In this document: one piece after another, positions 35,812 to 47,600 of the stretch
Layout of the letters: each line of letters opens with the position of its first letter
Position numbering within the stretch: position 1 is the stretch's first letter
Origin: an uncultured Cyclobacteriaceae bacterium
GTDB taxonomy: Bacteria > Bacteroidota > Bacteroidia > Cytophagales > Cyclobacteriaceae
Length of the DNA: 64,000 bases
Reading direction: 5' to 3'
Assembly (NCBI GenBank): GCA_943788235.1
Contig: CALSPM010000005.1
Span: forward strand, 451,001-515,000
Program-made: the position numbers and the translations under genes
The notes under the pieces: model-generated
Seen by the model: only the letters and a program-made list of their open reading frames with translations
The model's database searches: none
Told to the model about the DNA's origin: nothing

Positions 35812-37443
35812 ATGAATAGAAACATGAAAAATATATTAGATAAAAAGTTTTACGTAATGCTCTTAGGGTTGCTTTTCTTCGCCCCAGCATGTACAGATTT
35901 AGATGAAGAATTATTTAGTGATGTTACGGATGAAAATTTCTTCCAATCGGATGATGAATTTATTTCAGCATTAGGAGGCGCTTATTCCTCATTTTATGGC
36001 ATAGGGAACCACTCAAATTTGTGGTCATCAAATGAAATTTCATCTGATGAAATGGTAATTGCCACAAAAGGAGGGGATTGGTACGATGGAGGAATTTTGC
36101 TCCAGTTACATCAGCACAATTGGACACCAGATAATGGTTTTTTCAATAACACTTGGGGATTCCTATATTCGGGCATCAACACGGCAAACCGACTGATTGC
36201 ACAGTTTGAAAATATTGAATCAGACAATTCAACAGCCTATATCAATGAATTAAGAGCAGTAAGAGCCATATGGTATATGTGGGCAATGGATGCTTTTGGA
36301 AATGTTCCTTTGGTGACGGGATTTTCGGATGAAGTACCTAAAAACGACGCAGATTTTCAAACAGGACGTACAGCAGTGTATACTTTTGTGGAAACTGAAT
36401 TAACTGCTGTTATTGCTGATTTAGATGCTAGCGTTGGTGGAAATGCTTATGCTCGAGTAAATCAAGCTACAGCGTGGGCAGCGCTAGCTAAGTTGTATAT
36501 AAATGCGGAGGTTTATTCAGGAGGAGCAACCAGTGAATGGGCTAAGGCAATTAACGCAGTGGATCAGGTTGAGACTTTTGGATATGCATTAGAAAGTCTT
36601 TATTCGAGCAACTTTAAACAAGAGAATAGTGGTTCATCTGAAAACATATTCGTAGTACCTTATGATAAGGTGTTTGCTCAGGGCTTTAACTGGCCGATGA
36701 TGACGTTACATTATGCAAGTCAAAGTGTATTTGAATTTACTGAACAGCCTTGGAATGGGTATGCTACCGTAGAGGAATTTTATAATTCTTATATCGATAC
36801 GGTAAATAACCCAGGAACCACAGGTGCCGTTTGGAGAGGTCTTGCTACCCCCGATCCGTCGGATCTGACAAAACCTAATGGTCGAGGAACCCTTGATTCA
36901 AGATTAAGTAATTTCTTAGTAGGGCCTCAGCTCCTCCCAGACAACACTCAAGCTCAGGATCCAGCAGCTGACGAGGATGATCCTGATGGTGCCGGGCTTA
37001 ATTTTACCCCTGAAAGCAACGTAATCTATCCGAATGGATGGAGACAAGGCGGAGCCAGAATTGGTAAATATACTTACGAGCAAGGTGGAACTAATAGTAT
37101 GTCCAATGATTTTGTCATATATCGTTGGGGAGACATGAAGTTGATCAGAGCAGAGGCCAATCTCAGATTGGGAAATGATGCACTGGCACTAGCTGAGGTA
37201 AATGAGATTAGAGCGCGCGCTGAAGTGACACCGTTTACTGTACTTACTCTTGATAATTTATTGGCAGAACGAGGTCGTGAAATGTTTGCAGAATTGAGCA
37301 GAAGACAAGATTTGATTCGCTTTGGTAAGTTTGATGATGCATGGTGGGAGAAAGAAGTATCTACTTCAACCTACAATGTGTTCCCCATTCCACAACCACA
37401 ACTAGATGTTAACTCTACATTGGTTCAAAATCCGGGGTACTAA
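35812..37443 (+). CDS. SusD-like (RagB) outer-membrane lipoprotein
   Basis: The 543-residue protein has a lipoprotein signal with the acceptor Cys in LFFAPAC and the helical SusD fold, including DENFFQSDDEF and the C-terminal ERGREMFAELSRRQDLIRFG motif. It caps the SusC barrel and captures glycan at the cell surface. The first two ATGs (35812 and 35824) are both possible. The second gives a more compact signal peptide. It is followed by a strong terminator, so susCD form their own transcription unit. Confidence 0.94.
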   Translation: MNRNMKNILDKKFYVMLLGLLFFAPACTDLDEELFSDVTDENFFQSDDEFISALGGAYSSFYGIGNHSNLWSSNEISSDEMVIATKGGDWYDGGILLQLHQHNWTPDNGFFNNTWGFLYSGINTANRLIAQFENIESDNSTAYINELRAVRAIWYMWAMDAFGNVPLVTGFSDEVPKNDADFQTGRTAVYTFVETELTAVIADLDASVGGNAYARVNQATAWAALAKLYINAEVYSGGATSEWAKAINAVDQVETFGYALESLYSSNFKQENSGSSENIFVVPYDKVFAQGFNWPMMTLHYASQSVFEFTEQPWNGYATVEEFYNSYIDTVNNPGTTGAVWRGLATPDPSDLTKPNGRGTLDSRLSNFLVGPQLLPDNTQAQDPAADEDDPDGAGLNFTPESNVIYPNGWRQGGARIGKYTYEQGGTNSMSNDFVIYRWGDMKLIRAEANLRLGNDALALAEVNEIRARAEVTPFTVLTLDNLLAERGREMFAELSRRQDLIRFGKFDDAWWEKEVSTSTYNVFPIPQPQLDVNSTLVQNPGY

Positions 37444-37464
37444 TAGTTGACGTAAATTTTATAC

Positions 37465-37506
37465 AAAAAGCAAGTGGTTTTCCACTTGCTTTTTTATTTT
37501 TTAGAA
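37465..37506 (+). terminator. Rho-independent terminator after susD
   Basis: A 13 bp perfect stem (AAAAAGCAAGTGG with its complement) closes a 4 nt TTTT loop and is followed by a long T-rich run reaching 37501. It would separate susCD from the FG-GAP genes or attenuate read-through into them. Confidence 0.88.
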
Positions 37507-37521
37507 TTTTTTGTTAAAAAA

Positions 37522-40500
37522 ATGAGGTTACTTGCTTTCATATTATTGTCTTTGACATTGGCATGTACCCAAACCCAAGAACTGCGTTTTACGCGATTGA
37601 CGGAGAAACAATCGGGCATTGATTTTAACAATAAATTATCTTACACTGAGCAGCTCAATCCTTATACTTACAAGAACTTCTACAATGGTGGGGGAGTAGG
37701 TGTAGGTGACATCAATAACGATGGGCGCCCAGATATCTTCTTTTGTGGCAATCAGGTTTCAAATAAATTGTATCTCAACAAAGGAGAGATGAAGTTTGAA
37801 GACATTACCGAACAGGCGGGCCTTATGAGTCAAAATGTTTGGAGTGCAGGTGTCAGCATGGTAGACATAAATGGAGATGGACTTCTCGATATTTATGTTT
37901 GTAAATCAGGCCCCCCAGGAGGGAACAAGCGGCATAATGAGCTGTTCATCAATAATGGCGATCTAACCTTTAGTGAGCAGTCTGTTCAATTTGGGTTGGA
38001 CAATGAGGGACTTTCCAGTCATGCTGCTTTTTTTGATTACGATCTCGATGGAGATTTAGATTGTTATTTACTCAATAACTCCATCAAGTCGGTGGGTGGG
38101 TATGATATCATTGAGAACCAGCGCAATAGACCTGATTCCCTTGGAGGAAATAAATTATTGCGTAATGATGAGGGTTATTTTAATGATGTTACTAAAGAGG
38201 TAGGTATTTATGCCAGTGACATCGGCTTTGGATTGGGAGTGACTATTGGCGATATCAATCAGGATCAATGGCCAGACATCTATGTGTCAAATGATTTTTT
38301 TGAAAGGGATTATTTGTATATCAATGATCAGAAGGGCGGATTTAATGAAGTAATTGAGGCATATATTCAAGAGATGTCTAAGGGCTCTATGGGAGCCGAT
38401 TTTGCGGATATAAATAACGATGGACAGAGCGAAATATTTGTTACTGAAATGCTACCCGAACACCATCAAAGACAGGTATCAAAGGCTCTATTTGAAAGTT
38501 GGGATAAGCATCAGCTTTTGGTAAAAAATGGCTATGCCCATCAATTTGGTAGAAATGTTTTACAACTAAATAATGGTAATAATACGTTTTCTGAAATCAG
38601 TAGATATGCGGGAGTAGAAGCAACTGATTGGAGTTGGGGTGCGTTGATTTTTGATATGGACAACGACGGATATAAAGATATTTTTGTAGCCAATGGCATT
38701 TACAAGGACCTTTTGGATCTAGATTATGTCAATTTCATGTCTCAACCCGGTCAAATTAAAAATATTATTAAAACGGAGAATGATGCCATCAAGAGCATGA
38801 TTGACTTAATGCCCTCTGAGCCTTTAGCCAATTACGCCTTTCATAATAAAGGAGAAAACACTTTTGAAAATAAGGCAGAAGTGTGGGGACTTACCGATCT
38901 CACCTTTTCAAGTGGTGCGGCTTATGGTGATTTAGATAATGATGGTGATTTAGATTTGGTAGTTAATAATGTAAATATGCCTTCCTGGATTTATCAAAAT
39001 AATACTCAAGAGCTGGACAGCCTTCAGAATCATCTCACAATTAAACTCAAGGGAGTGGGCCAAAATTCACAAGCGATAGGTTCAAAAATCAAAGTATATG
39101 TGGAAGGACAGATTTTTTATCAGGAATTAAATCCCTTTCGGGGGTTTGAATCTACGGTGGATACCAAGGTTTTATTTGGATTAGGGAATCACAAGCCAGA
39201 TTCCCTCGAAATAATTTGGCCAGATGGACGTTCAACCCTTCTTTATGATGTCCCCGTCAACGACAGGCTATCCTTCGATCAGAAAGAAGGGCAAAAGATG
39301 ACTGTGCACAAAGATATAAATGGAACTATTTTCAAAGAGGGGTCTGATTTATTGAGGTTTACGCACAAAGAGCAACCGTATGTTGATTTTGACAAAGATC
39401 GTTTGTTATTTCAGATGAATTCAACTGAGGGTCCGTGTCAATGTAAGGCAGATGTCAATCATGACGGTAGGGATGATCTCTATATAGGAGGGGCTTCTGG
39501 TCAATCAGGTGCTTTATTTATTCAAGATGAAGTGGGCTTTCAAAAAATAAATGAACCTTTTGATCAAGCAATATCTTCAGAAGACCTCTCTTGTACTTTT
39601 TTTGATGCCAATGGAGATGGTCATTTAGATCTATACGTCGCTTCAGGGAGTAGTGAGTTTGATGTGTATGATTTGGGATTATTGGATCATTTGTTTTTTG
39701 GAGATGGTCGAGGAGCTTTTAGGGATAGCCATCAAAAGCTACCAAATAAGGGCTTTGAATCTAGCAGTGTTGTAGTTCCTTTTGATTTTGACCAAGATGG
39801 GGATTTGGATTTATTTGTCGGGGGCCGTCAAAGAGCAGGTTATTACGGAGTGCCTACGAACTCACACCTTTTAGAGAATGATGGTTTGGGTAAGTTTGTC
39901 AATGCGACCCAAATAAGGGCGCCCCTTTTTCTGAAACTGGGAATGATTACCGATGCGATCACTACGGATCTTGACCAAGATGGGATAGAAGAATTAATTG
40001 TGGTGGGACACTGGATGGCACCTAAGGTCTTTAAACTTATTCAAAATCAATTTATCGATGCTACGGATCAATTTCAACTTGGAGGATATGCCGGCTTATA
40101 CAATACAATTTCCAAAGGGGATTTTAATGAAGATGGCTATGTTGATTTGATTTTTGGTAACCAAGGAACCAATTCGAGATATCACGCCTCTACAGATTAT
40201 CCTTTAGGCCTTTTGGTAAATGATTTTGATCAAAATGGTTCTATCGATTTGATTGTTTCCATGTTTGATGAAAAAATTGAATATCCGTTGGTACAGTTAA
40301 AAGAGCTCAGTATGCAATTGCCTTACATCAAGAAAGACTACCTAAAGTTTTCAGATTTTAAAACAGCTACCTTAGAAGATATTTTCGGAGAAAAACTTGA
40401 TAAAGGGGGTTATCATCTCAAGGTAAATGAATTAAAATCTTTCATGTGGATGAATCATCCAAAAGCTGATTATCACATCGCTGAGTTACCTTATCAGTTC

Positions 40501-40806
40501 CAATTATTTCCAATTTATGATTTCCTTTTAGAAGATTTTAATACAGATGGGTATATAGATTTACTCGCAGCAGGTAATTTTTTACGTGCCAAGCCAGAAA
40601 TAGGTAGTAATATGGGTGGATATACTGTACTTGCTGAAGGAAATGGGACAGATGCTTTTAAATTTGTAAAAAATAAAAATTCAGGTATCAGTATTTCGAA
40701 GGAAATCAGAAGTATCGAAAGTTTAATTTTCAAAAATCAACAAACTATTATTTTTGGGGTAAATGATGGGCCAAACAAAATATTTATAAAAAATGAGCGT
40801 AATTAA
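37522..40806 (+). CDS. FG-GAP/ASPIC-UnbV double-propeller lipoprotein 1
   Basis: The 1,094-residue protein has a lipoprotein signal with Cys15 (LSLTLAC). I count seven DxNxDGxxDI-type calcium loops in residues about 60-490 (GDINNDGRPDI to GDLDNDGDLDL). An ASPIC/UnbV domain follows at about 510-600 (GFESTVDTKVLFGLG, then a segment ending IIWPDGRSTLL), and seven more loops lie from about 645 to 1025. The family is the CRTAC1/VCBS-repeat type, thought to bind sugar or protein ligands at the cell surface. The start at 37522 is preferred over 37474, which lies within the terminator. It overlaps the next gene by 14 bp. Confidence 0.85.
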   Translation: MRLLAFILLSLTLACTQTQELRFTRLTEKQSGIDFNNKLSYTEQLNPYTYKNFYNGGGVGVGDINNDGRPDIFFCGNQVSNKLYLNKGEMKFEDITEQAGLMSQNVWSAGVSMVDINGDGLLDIYVCKSGPPGGNKRHNELFINNGDLTFSEQSVQFGLDNEGLSSHAAFFDYDLDGDLDCYLLNNSIKSVGGYDIIENQRNRPDSLGGNKLLRNDEGYFNDVTKEVGIYASDIGFGLGVTIGDINQDQWPDIYVSNDFFERDYLYINDQKGGFNEVIEAYIQEMSKGSMGADFADINNDGQSEIFVTEMLPEHHQRQVSKALFESWDKHQLLVKNGYAHQFGRNVLQLNNGNNTFSEISRYAGVEATDWSWGALIFDMDNDGYKDIFVANGIYKDLLDLDYVNFMSQPGQIKNIIKTENDAIKSMIDLMPSEPLANYAFHNKGENTFENKAEVWGLTDLTFSSGAAYGDLDNDGDLDLVVNNVNMPSWIYQNNTQELDSLQNHLTIKLKGVGQNSQAIGSKIKVYVEGQIFYQELNPFRGFESTVDTKVLFGLGNHKPDSLEIIWPDGRSTLLYDVPVNDRLSFDQKEGQKMTVHKDINGTIFKEGSDLLRFTHKEQPYVDFDKDRLLFQMNSTEGPCQCKADVNHDGRDDLYIGGASGQSGALFIQDEVGFQKINEPFDQAISSEDLSCTFFDANGDGHLDLYVASGSSEFDVYDLGLLDHLFFGDGRGAFRDSHQKLPNKGFESSSVVVPFDFDQDGDLDLFVGGRQRAGYYGVPTNSHLLENDGLGKFVNATQIRAPLFLKLGMITDAITTDLDQDGIEELIVVGHWMAPKVFKLIQNQFIDATDQFQLGGYAGLYNTISKGDFNEDGYVDLIFGNQGTNSRYHASTDYPLGLLVNDFDQNGSIDLIVSMFDEKIEYPLVQLKELSMQLPYIKKDYLKFSDFKTATLEDIFGEKLDKGGYHLKVNELKSFMWMNHPKADYHIAELPYQFQLFPIYDFLLEDFNTDGYIDLLAAGNFLRAKPEIGSNMGGYTVLAEGNGTDAFKFVKNKNSGISISKEIRSIESLIFKNQQTIIFGVNDGPNKIFIKNERN

Positions 40807-41362
40807 TTATTTAACGATAGTCGTATGTGTGCTTTTAATAGGTTGTCAGTCAGATAATGATTTGGTAGCGTTAGCTAAGCGTGAACACGCCAGTGGAGTC
40901 ATACTAGATTCACTTTTTCTAGGGTTGAAGTTTGGCATGGAAAAGCAAGAATTTTTTGATCATTGTCGGAAGATCAATCGTGAAGGTCTGGTTACCCATG
41001 GCAATGAAAATATGTCGGTAATGTATCTTTTTGAAGATATGGATGATCAGAAAATTGCTTTTAACTTTTATCCTGAATTTAAAAATAATAAAACGGACAA
41101 GTACAAAGCGACATTTAGTTATTATGCTTGGGCACCATGGAATAAAGATCTCCAATCGGATGATCTCCTCAAAATATTACCTGATATTTTGGAAGAGTGG
41201 TATGGAGGTAATGCATTTATTGAGGTGCGAGGGGCCAAAGGCTTGCATTATTATAAAATAGATGGAAATCGTCAAATCGATCTGTCCATTAGGGATGACC
41301 GGTCGGTAGTGGTATATTTCACAGATCTGCGTAAATATGAACTAGCCTTTGAGCAGTTATGA
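40793..41362 (+). CDS. Small lipoprotein of unknown function
   Basis: The 189-residue protein has a clear lipobox (VCVLLIGC, Cys18). The mature part is mixed alpha/beta with no motif I recognise. It overlaps the FG-GAP genes on both sides (14 bp before, 4 bp ATGA after), so it belongs to the same transcript and probably acts with those proteins at the outer membrane or in the periplasm. The name of its family, if any, cannot be given from memory. Confidence 0.8.
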   Translation: MSVINYLTIVVCVLLIGCQSDNDLVALAKREHASGVILDSLFLGLKFGMEKQEFFDHCRKINREGLVTHGNENMSVMYLFEDMDDQKIAFNFYPEFKNNKTDKYKATFSYYAWAPWNKDLQSDDLLKILPDILEEWYGGNAFIEVRGAKGLHYYKIDGNRQIDLSIRDDRSVVVYFTDLRKYELAFEQL

Positions 41363-44300
41363 GGGTGGATAAAGAGATCATCATATTGATGATGCTTATT
41401 TTTTTTGGGTGTAGTAATGAAAAAGACACCCCTCTTTTTAGGACTATCTCATCATCGGAGTCTGGCATTTATTTTTCTAATGATTTAGTTTTTGATCAGG
41501 AGTTTAATATTTTTAAATATCGTAATTTCTATAATGGGGGAGGTGTGGCCATTGCTGATTTCAATAACGACAGCTTGAGTGATATCTATTTAATATCAAA
41601 TATGTCGAGCAATCGACTCTATCAAAACAATGGAAATTTAAATTTCACAGACATTACCAAAACTGCTGGAGTCGCCGGCACACGAGCTTGGAGTACAGGG
41701 GTAAGTGTCGTAGACATTGATGGGGATGGATGGCTTGATATCTATGTATGCAATTCGGGTGATATTAAAGGGGACAACAAGCAAAATGAACTGTTTATTA
41801 ATAACAGAGACGGAACTTTTTCCGAAAATGCAGCCGGCTTTGGCTTAGATGATAAAGGGTTTTCAACGCATGCAGCTTTTTTTGATTATGATCAAGATGG
41901 GGATGTCGACATGTATCTACTCAATAATTCTTACCAGGCCATCGGGAGTTTCAATTTGATGCGCAACGAACGACCAAATCGAGATCAGGTGGGTGGAGAT
42001 AAATTATATAGAAATGAGGGAAATCAATTCACAGATGTCAGCGAAGAGGCCAATATCTATGGGAGTCTTATCGGCTTTGGATTAGGGGTTACTGTAGGTG
42101 ACGTAGATCGAGATGGCTGGTTAGATATTTATGTTTCCAATGATTTTTTTGAGCGGGATTATCTTTATATCAATAAGCGAAACGGAACATTCAAAGAAGT
42201 ACTTGAGGATAGGATTAAGAGCACGAGTGCGGCATCAATGGGAGCAGATTTAGCAGACTTAAACAATGATGGTTATCCAGAAGTATTTGTGACGGATATG
42301 CTTCCAGACAATAACGAACGTATCAAAACAGTAACTACTTTCGACAGTTGGGATCGATTTCAATATTCATTACAAAATGGTTACGGCCATCAGTTTACCA
42401 GGAATACATTGCAATTAAATAGAGGAGATGGATCTTTCAGTGAAATTGGAAGATACGCAGGGGTGGAAGCTTCAGATTGGAGTTGGGGTGCACTTATTTT
42501 TGATTTTCAAAATGATGGATTCAAAGATATCTTTATTGCCAATGGGATTTATCAAGATTTGACCAATCAAGATTTTTTGAGATACATTACTGAAGAAAAG
42601 GTTTCAAAGAAAATAACCTCGAGTGGCAAAGTGGACTATAAAATGCTCATTGATTATATTCCAAGTGTACCGATTTCCAATCATGCCTATCTTAATGATA
42701 AGAATTTAACTTTTGAAAATCAATCCTCTCAATTGGGTTTGGCCGCACCTAGTTTTTCAAGTGGCTCAGCTTATGGAGATTTAGACAATGACGGAGATTT
42801 AGATCTAGTTGTCAACAATACCAATATGCCTTTCTTTTTGTACGAGAATCAATCAAATCTGATATATCCTGACCATCATTACTTGCGGTTTAACTTACAA
42901 GGGGAAGGAAAAAACACACAAGCTTTGGGAACTAATATTACAGTTTACGAGGGAAAAAATAAATATTATTTGGAACATCTTCCTACACGTGGTTTTGAGT
43001 CTACGGTTGACCATCGACCTTTATTTGGTTTAGGTAATGTGATCCAAGTAGATTCTATTAGGATTAATTGGCCTTTGGGCAAGACCACTCTACTGGGAAG
43101 TACTGAGGTAGATCAAGACCTTTGGATATCAGCATCTTCGGCAGTATCCAAGCTAGAAAAAACCACAAAATCAACGCCTGATTTTGTACAAAATCCTAAA
43201 GTATTAGCTGACTATAAGCATACTGAAAACACTTTTGTAGATTTTGATCGTGATCGGTTAACGTTTCAAATGATTTCTACTCAAGGTCCTTGTTTGTGTA
43301 CTGCAGATATTAACAATGATGGGCTGGATGATGTCTATATTGGGGGAGCGAAAGATCAAACAGGATATTTAGCCTTACAAAATCTTTCAGGAACATTTGA
43401 TCGTATGGCTCTGGATACTTTTGCTAAAGATAAGGGTTCAGAAGATGTTGATTGTGCTTTTTTCGATGCTAATGGAGATGGTGCTATGGATCTTTACGTG
43501 GTCAGTGGAGGTAGTGACTTTCAGTTGGGGGCACCACAGTTAGGAGATCGACTGTATTTTTCGGATCATGATTTTAATTTTACCAAAGCAAAGCAAATAT
43601 TACCTGTAAATAAGTTCGAAAGCACCTCTGTAGTGATTCCAGCTGATTATGACGAGGATGGAGATATAGATTTGTTTGTTGGAGGTCGTTTGCAATCTGA
43701 GGCCTACGGATTCCCGCGCAATGGTTATATTCTAAATAACGATGGTGCGGGCAATTATACCAATGTATCCAATGACATAGCACCTGACTTGAAAGAAATA
43801 GGCATGATCACAGATGCAAAATGGGCAGATATTGACAATGATAAAGATCTTGATTTGATTGTGGTCGGAGAATGGATGCCTATTGCTTTTTTTATCAACG
43901 ATCAGGGTAGATACAACAGGAGAGATTTGATGCCCCAATCCAATGGATGGTGGAATGTCTTGGAGATAGAAGATCTCAATGGAGATGGAAGGGTAGATTT
44001 AATATTGGGTAATCATGGATTGAATTCACGCTTCAAAGCATCAGAAGAAAGGCCCCTGCACATGTTGGTAAAAGACTTTGATCGCAATGGTACCATTGAA
44101 CAAATTATATGTCAATTTGAGGGAGATAAATTATTTCCCTTGTCACTTCGACACGACCTATCCATGCAAATCCCTAGTATTAAGAAGAAATATTTAAAAT
44201 ACGATAGTTATAAGGATCAGGAAATCACAGATATATTTGGTTCCAAAGGATTAAATGGAGCGTTAGATTTAACTGCGAGCCATCTGGCTTCCACCATATT

Positions 44301-44667
44301 TTTGAATAAAGGATTGATGGAATTTGAAAAAATGGATCTACCTGATGAAGTACAATATTCATGTGTTTATACAGTTGAGGTGGCTGATTTTAATTTTGAT
44401 GGTTATTCAGATATTTTATTTGGAGGGAATTTATACGATGTTAAACCAGAAATGGGTCAGTATGACGCAAGCTATGGGACGTTATTGATTGGAGACGGTT
44501 CGGGACAATTTGTGATTAAAGGACAAGTGGCATCTGGAATCATACTGGATGGAAGCGTTAGGAATTTGTCATTTATTGATACGAAGGAAGGAAAAATACT
44601 ATTGGTAGCCAACAATAACGCTCAAATACAGGTCTACCAACCCCAAGTTCAAATCAAAACGGATTGA
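41359..44667 (+). CDS. FG-GAP/ASPIC-UnbV double-propeller lipoprotein 2
   Basis: The 1,102-residue paralogue of the preceding large protein has the same order: lipoprotein signal with Cys18 (LIFFGC), seven calcium loops (ADFNNDSLSDI to GDLDNDGDLDL), an ASPIC/UnbV domain with RGFESTVDHRPLFGLG, and seven more loops (ADINNDGLDDV to ADFNFDGYSDI). The two align over their whole length but are clearly diverged, so the duplication is not recent. It is coupled to both neighbours by overlapping stop and start codons (ATGA and TTGA). Confidence 0.86.
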   Translation: MRVDKEIIILMMLIFFGCSNEKDTPLFRTISSSESGIYFSNDLVFDQEFNIFKYRNFYNGGGVAIADFNNDSLSDIYLISNMSSNRLYQNNGNLNFTDITKTAGVAGTRAWSTGVSVVDIDGDGWLDIYVCNSGDIKGDNKQNELFINNRDGTFSENAAGFGLDDKGFSTHAAFFDYDQDGDVDMYLLNNSYQAIGSFNLMRNERPNRDQVGGDKLYRNEGNQFTDVSEEANIYGSLIGFGLGVTVGDVDRDGWLDIYVSNDFFERDYLYINKRNGTFKEVLEDRIKSTSAASMGADLADLNNDGYPEVFVTDMLPDNNERIKTVTTFDSWDRFQYSLQNGYGHQFTRNTLQLNRGDGSFSEIGRYAGVEASDWSWGALIFDFQNDGFKDIFIANGIYQDLTNQDFLRYITEEKVSKKITSSGKVDYKMLIDYIPSVPISNHAYLNDKNLTFENQSSQLGLAAPSFSSGSAYGDLDNDGDLDLVVNNTNMPFFLYENQSNLIYPDHHYLRFNLQGEGKNTQALGTNITVYEGKNKYYLEHLPTRGFESTVDHRPLFGLGNVIQVDSIRINWPLGKTTLLGSTEVDQDLWISASSAVSKLEKTTKSTPDFVQNPKVLADYKHTENTFVDFDRDRLTFQMISTQGPCLCTADINNDGLDDVYIGGAKDQTGYLALQNLSGTFDRMALDTFAKDKGSEDVDCAFFDANGDGAMDLYVVSGGSDFQLGAPQLGDRLYFSDHDFNFTKAKQILPVNKFESTSVVIPADYDEDGDIDLFVGGRLQSEAYGFPRNGYILNNDGAGNYTNVSNDIAPDLKEIGMITDAKWADIDNDKDLDLIVVGEWMPIAFFINDQGRYNRRDLMPQSNGWWNVLEIEDLNGDGRVDLILGNHGLNSRFKASEERPLHMLVKDFDRNGTIEQIICQFEGDKLFPLSLRHDLSMQIPSIKKKYLKYDSYKDQEITDIFGSKGLNGALDLTASHLASTIFLNKGLMEFEKMDLPDEVQYSCVYTVEVADFNFDGYSDILFGGNLYDVKPEMGQYDASYGTLLIGDGSGQFVIKGQVASGIILDGSVRNLSFIDTKEGKILLVANNNAQIQVYQPQVQIKTD

Positions 44668-47600
44668 AACAGATCACATCTATAGGATGTTCAATACTTG
44701 TACTTCTTGCTTCATGCATGAAGAAAAAAGAGGGAGATTATAAGTTTTTAGAAGTGCCATCGGCACAGTCCCATGTTTCGTTTGTCAATAAACTTGAGCA
44801 TCAAGAAGACTTTAATATCATTGATTATCTCTACTATTATAATGGGGGTGGAGTTTCTATCGGAGACATCAACAATGATGGCTTATTTGACATTTATTTC
44901 AGTTCTAATGAGGGATCTAATAAGTTATACTTAAACAAAGGGTCTTTTTCATTTGAAGACATCACTGAAAGTGCAGGAGTCGCTAGTCTGGGTAAATGGA
45001 AGACCGGAATCAACATGGCGGATATTAATGGGGATAATCTGCTCGACCTTTACGTATGTCGAGTCAGTGGATATGAGGGGCTCGAGGGGCATAATGAGTT
45101 GTACCTAAACAATGGAGATTTGACTTTTACTGAAAGTTCTGTGAAGTATGGATTAGATTTTAGTGGGTTTTCTACCCAATCTTCTTTTTTTGATATGGAT
45201 AAAGATGGAGATTTAGATCTTTATTTATTGAATCATGCGGTCCATACACAAAAGAGTCATGGGCGTGCAGATCTGAGGTTTGATGTGGATCAGCTGTCTG
45301 GAGACCGAATATTTGAAAATATTGGAGGTTATTTTGAAGATATCACGAGTACCACCGGTATTTATTCTTCACAAATAGGCTATGGATTGGGTATTGGACT
45401 TTCAGACTTTAATCAAGATGGATTTACAGATCTTTATATTTCAAATGATTTTAGCGAAAATGATTACCTCTATATAAATAATGGAGATAAAACATTTTCG
45501 GAGCGACTTACTGATATGGCACATCATAGCAGTCGCTTTTCTATGGGGAATGACATTGCCGATTATAACAATGATGGTCGGGTAGATATCATTACATTGG
45601 ATATGCTTCCGGAGGATGAGGTAGTTCGGAAACGTTCTGTCGGGGAAGATTCTTACGAGATATTTCGTATGAAATTACAATTTGGTTATATGAATCAATA
45701 CAGTCGAAATACTTTGATGCTCAATAGAGGGGAAAAATTTTCTGATGTAGCCATGCTTGCAGGCATTCACGCCACTGATTGGAGTTGGGGTCCATTATTT
45801 GCAGATTTCAATAATGATGGATGGAAAGATATTTTCATATCAAACGGTATTGCCAGAAGGCCCAATGACTTAGATTATATCGATTTTATTTCAGGTGATA
45901 AGGCACGAAATAATCCAAATTTATCTGATGCTGCTATCGTTTCAGAGATGCCCCTTGGAAAGGTAAAAAATTATTTTTTTTCAAACAATCAAGATTTAAC
46001 CTTCGAAAATGTAACGGAAATTTGGTCAAATGCGGGCGCTCAAATCACCAATGGAGCGGCTTATGCTGATTTAGATAATGATGGAGATCTTGATTTGGTA
46101 TTGAATAATTTGAATGAGGAAGCCGATATTTTAGAAAACCTAATCCTTCGTGAAGGCGTAGATCATGAGGGCTCGAATTTCCTCAAACTTCGATTTTTTG
46201 GTGCAGAGGGAGCTCCTGTTTTGGGTACGCGGGTGACTGCCTTTGTGGGTGAGCAGATTCAAATGTATGAATTGTTTTCTGTTCGGGGGTTTCAGTCAAG
46301 CACAACCAACGAAATCATCATGGGTTTAGGAGCTTCCAATGAGATCGACTCTTTACTGATTGAATGGCCCAATGGGTCTGTAGAGTGGCAAGGGGCCATC
46401 CAAGCAAATCAACTTTTGAAGTTATGGATGCCAGAACAACAGCCTGTAAAAAAACAGTCAAAGCCTCCTTTAAAGGAAACGATATTTGAAAATGTGACGG
46501 CTTCATTGGGGATAGATTATAAACATCACGAAAACAGATTTGTTGAATTCAATAGAGAGCCATTAATCCCACATATGAACAGTCAAGAAGGCCCTGCGAT
46601 TTGTATTGGAGATGTCAATGGAGATGGACAAGACGACTTTTTTGTGGGTGGAGCAAGAGGTCAGTCTGCTCATTTGTATCTGCAGCTCGCGTCGGGATTT
46701 AAACTGGTAAGAACATTTGAGGAAGACAAAATATTTGAGGATGTAGATGCTGCCTTTTTTGATGTAGAAAATGATGGTGACCTCGATCTTTTGGTAGTTA
46801 CTGGGGGAAATGAGTTTGATAAAAACTCTCCCAATGAATTGTCAAGAATTTATTTAAATGATGGTAAAGGTTCTTTTGAGAAGGCGAAGGATATGTTGCC
46901 AAATTTGTATGAGACGGGCTCTGTTGTGGCCGTTCATGATGTAAATAATGATGGATTTTTCGATATTTTTATAGGTAGAGTAGCGGTTCCATGGCATTAT
47001 GGAAGGAGTCCTAAAAGTCATTTACTATTAAATAATGCAGGCCAAAAGTTTGAGGTCACTGAAATAGGAGATGCTCATTTTTTAGAAGGGGGCATGATTA
47101 AAGATGCCCTTTGGGCTGACATTGATAACAATGGAGAAAAAGATTTGATCCTTGCTGCCATGTGGCAGCCCATAAAAGTTTGTTTCGCAAATGAGGGGTT
47201 GCTGGCTTCACCGGTGAGTATATCTGAGGATCAGGGATGGTGGCAAACAGTCAAAGCACTGGATTATGATCAAGATGGTGACTTAGATTTATTGGTGGGG
47301 AATTTGGGACTAAATTCCAAGTTACAAGCTACGCATGAGGCACCTTTGAGGATGTATCTAAACGATTTTGATGATAATGGTCAGCAAGACCCTATTTTAA
47401 CTTACGATAAAAAGGGTGTTGAATCCATTTTTGTATCTAAAAAAGATTTGACCAAACAACTTCCGGGGATAAAAAAGAAATTTTTGGATCACAAGACGTA
47501 CGCAGAAGCCCCCCTGAGACAACTGTTTAGTGAAGATCTATTGAATGGTGATGAAGTTTTAGTTGCCAATGAGTTGAGATCTGGAATTTTTGAGAATAAT

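Noticed and set aside
37474..37521. Upstream start of the first FG-GAP gene
   Set aside because: This start lies within a strong terminator hairpin, and the lipoprotein signal begins at 37522.
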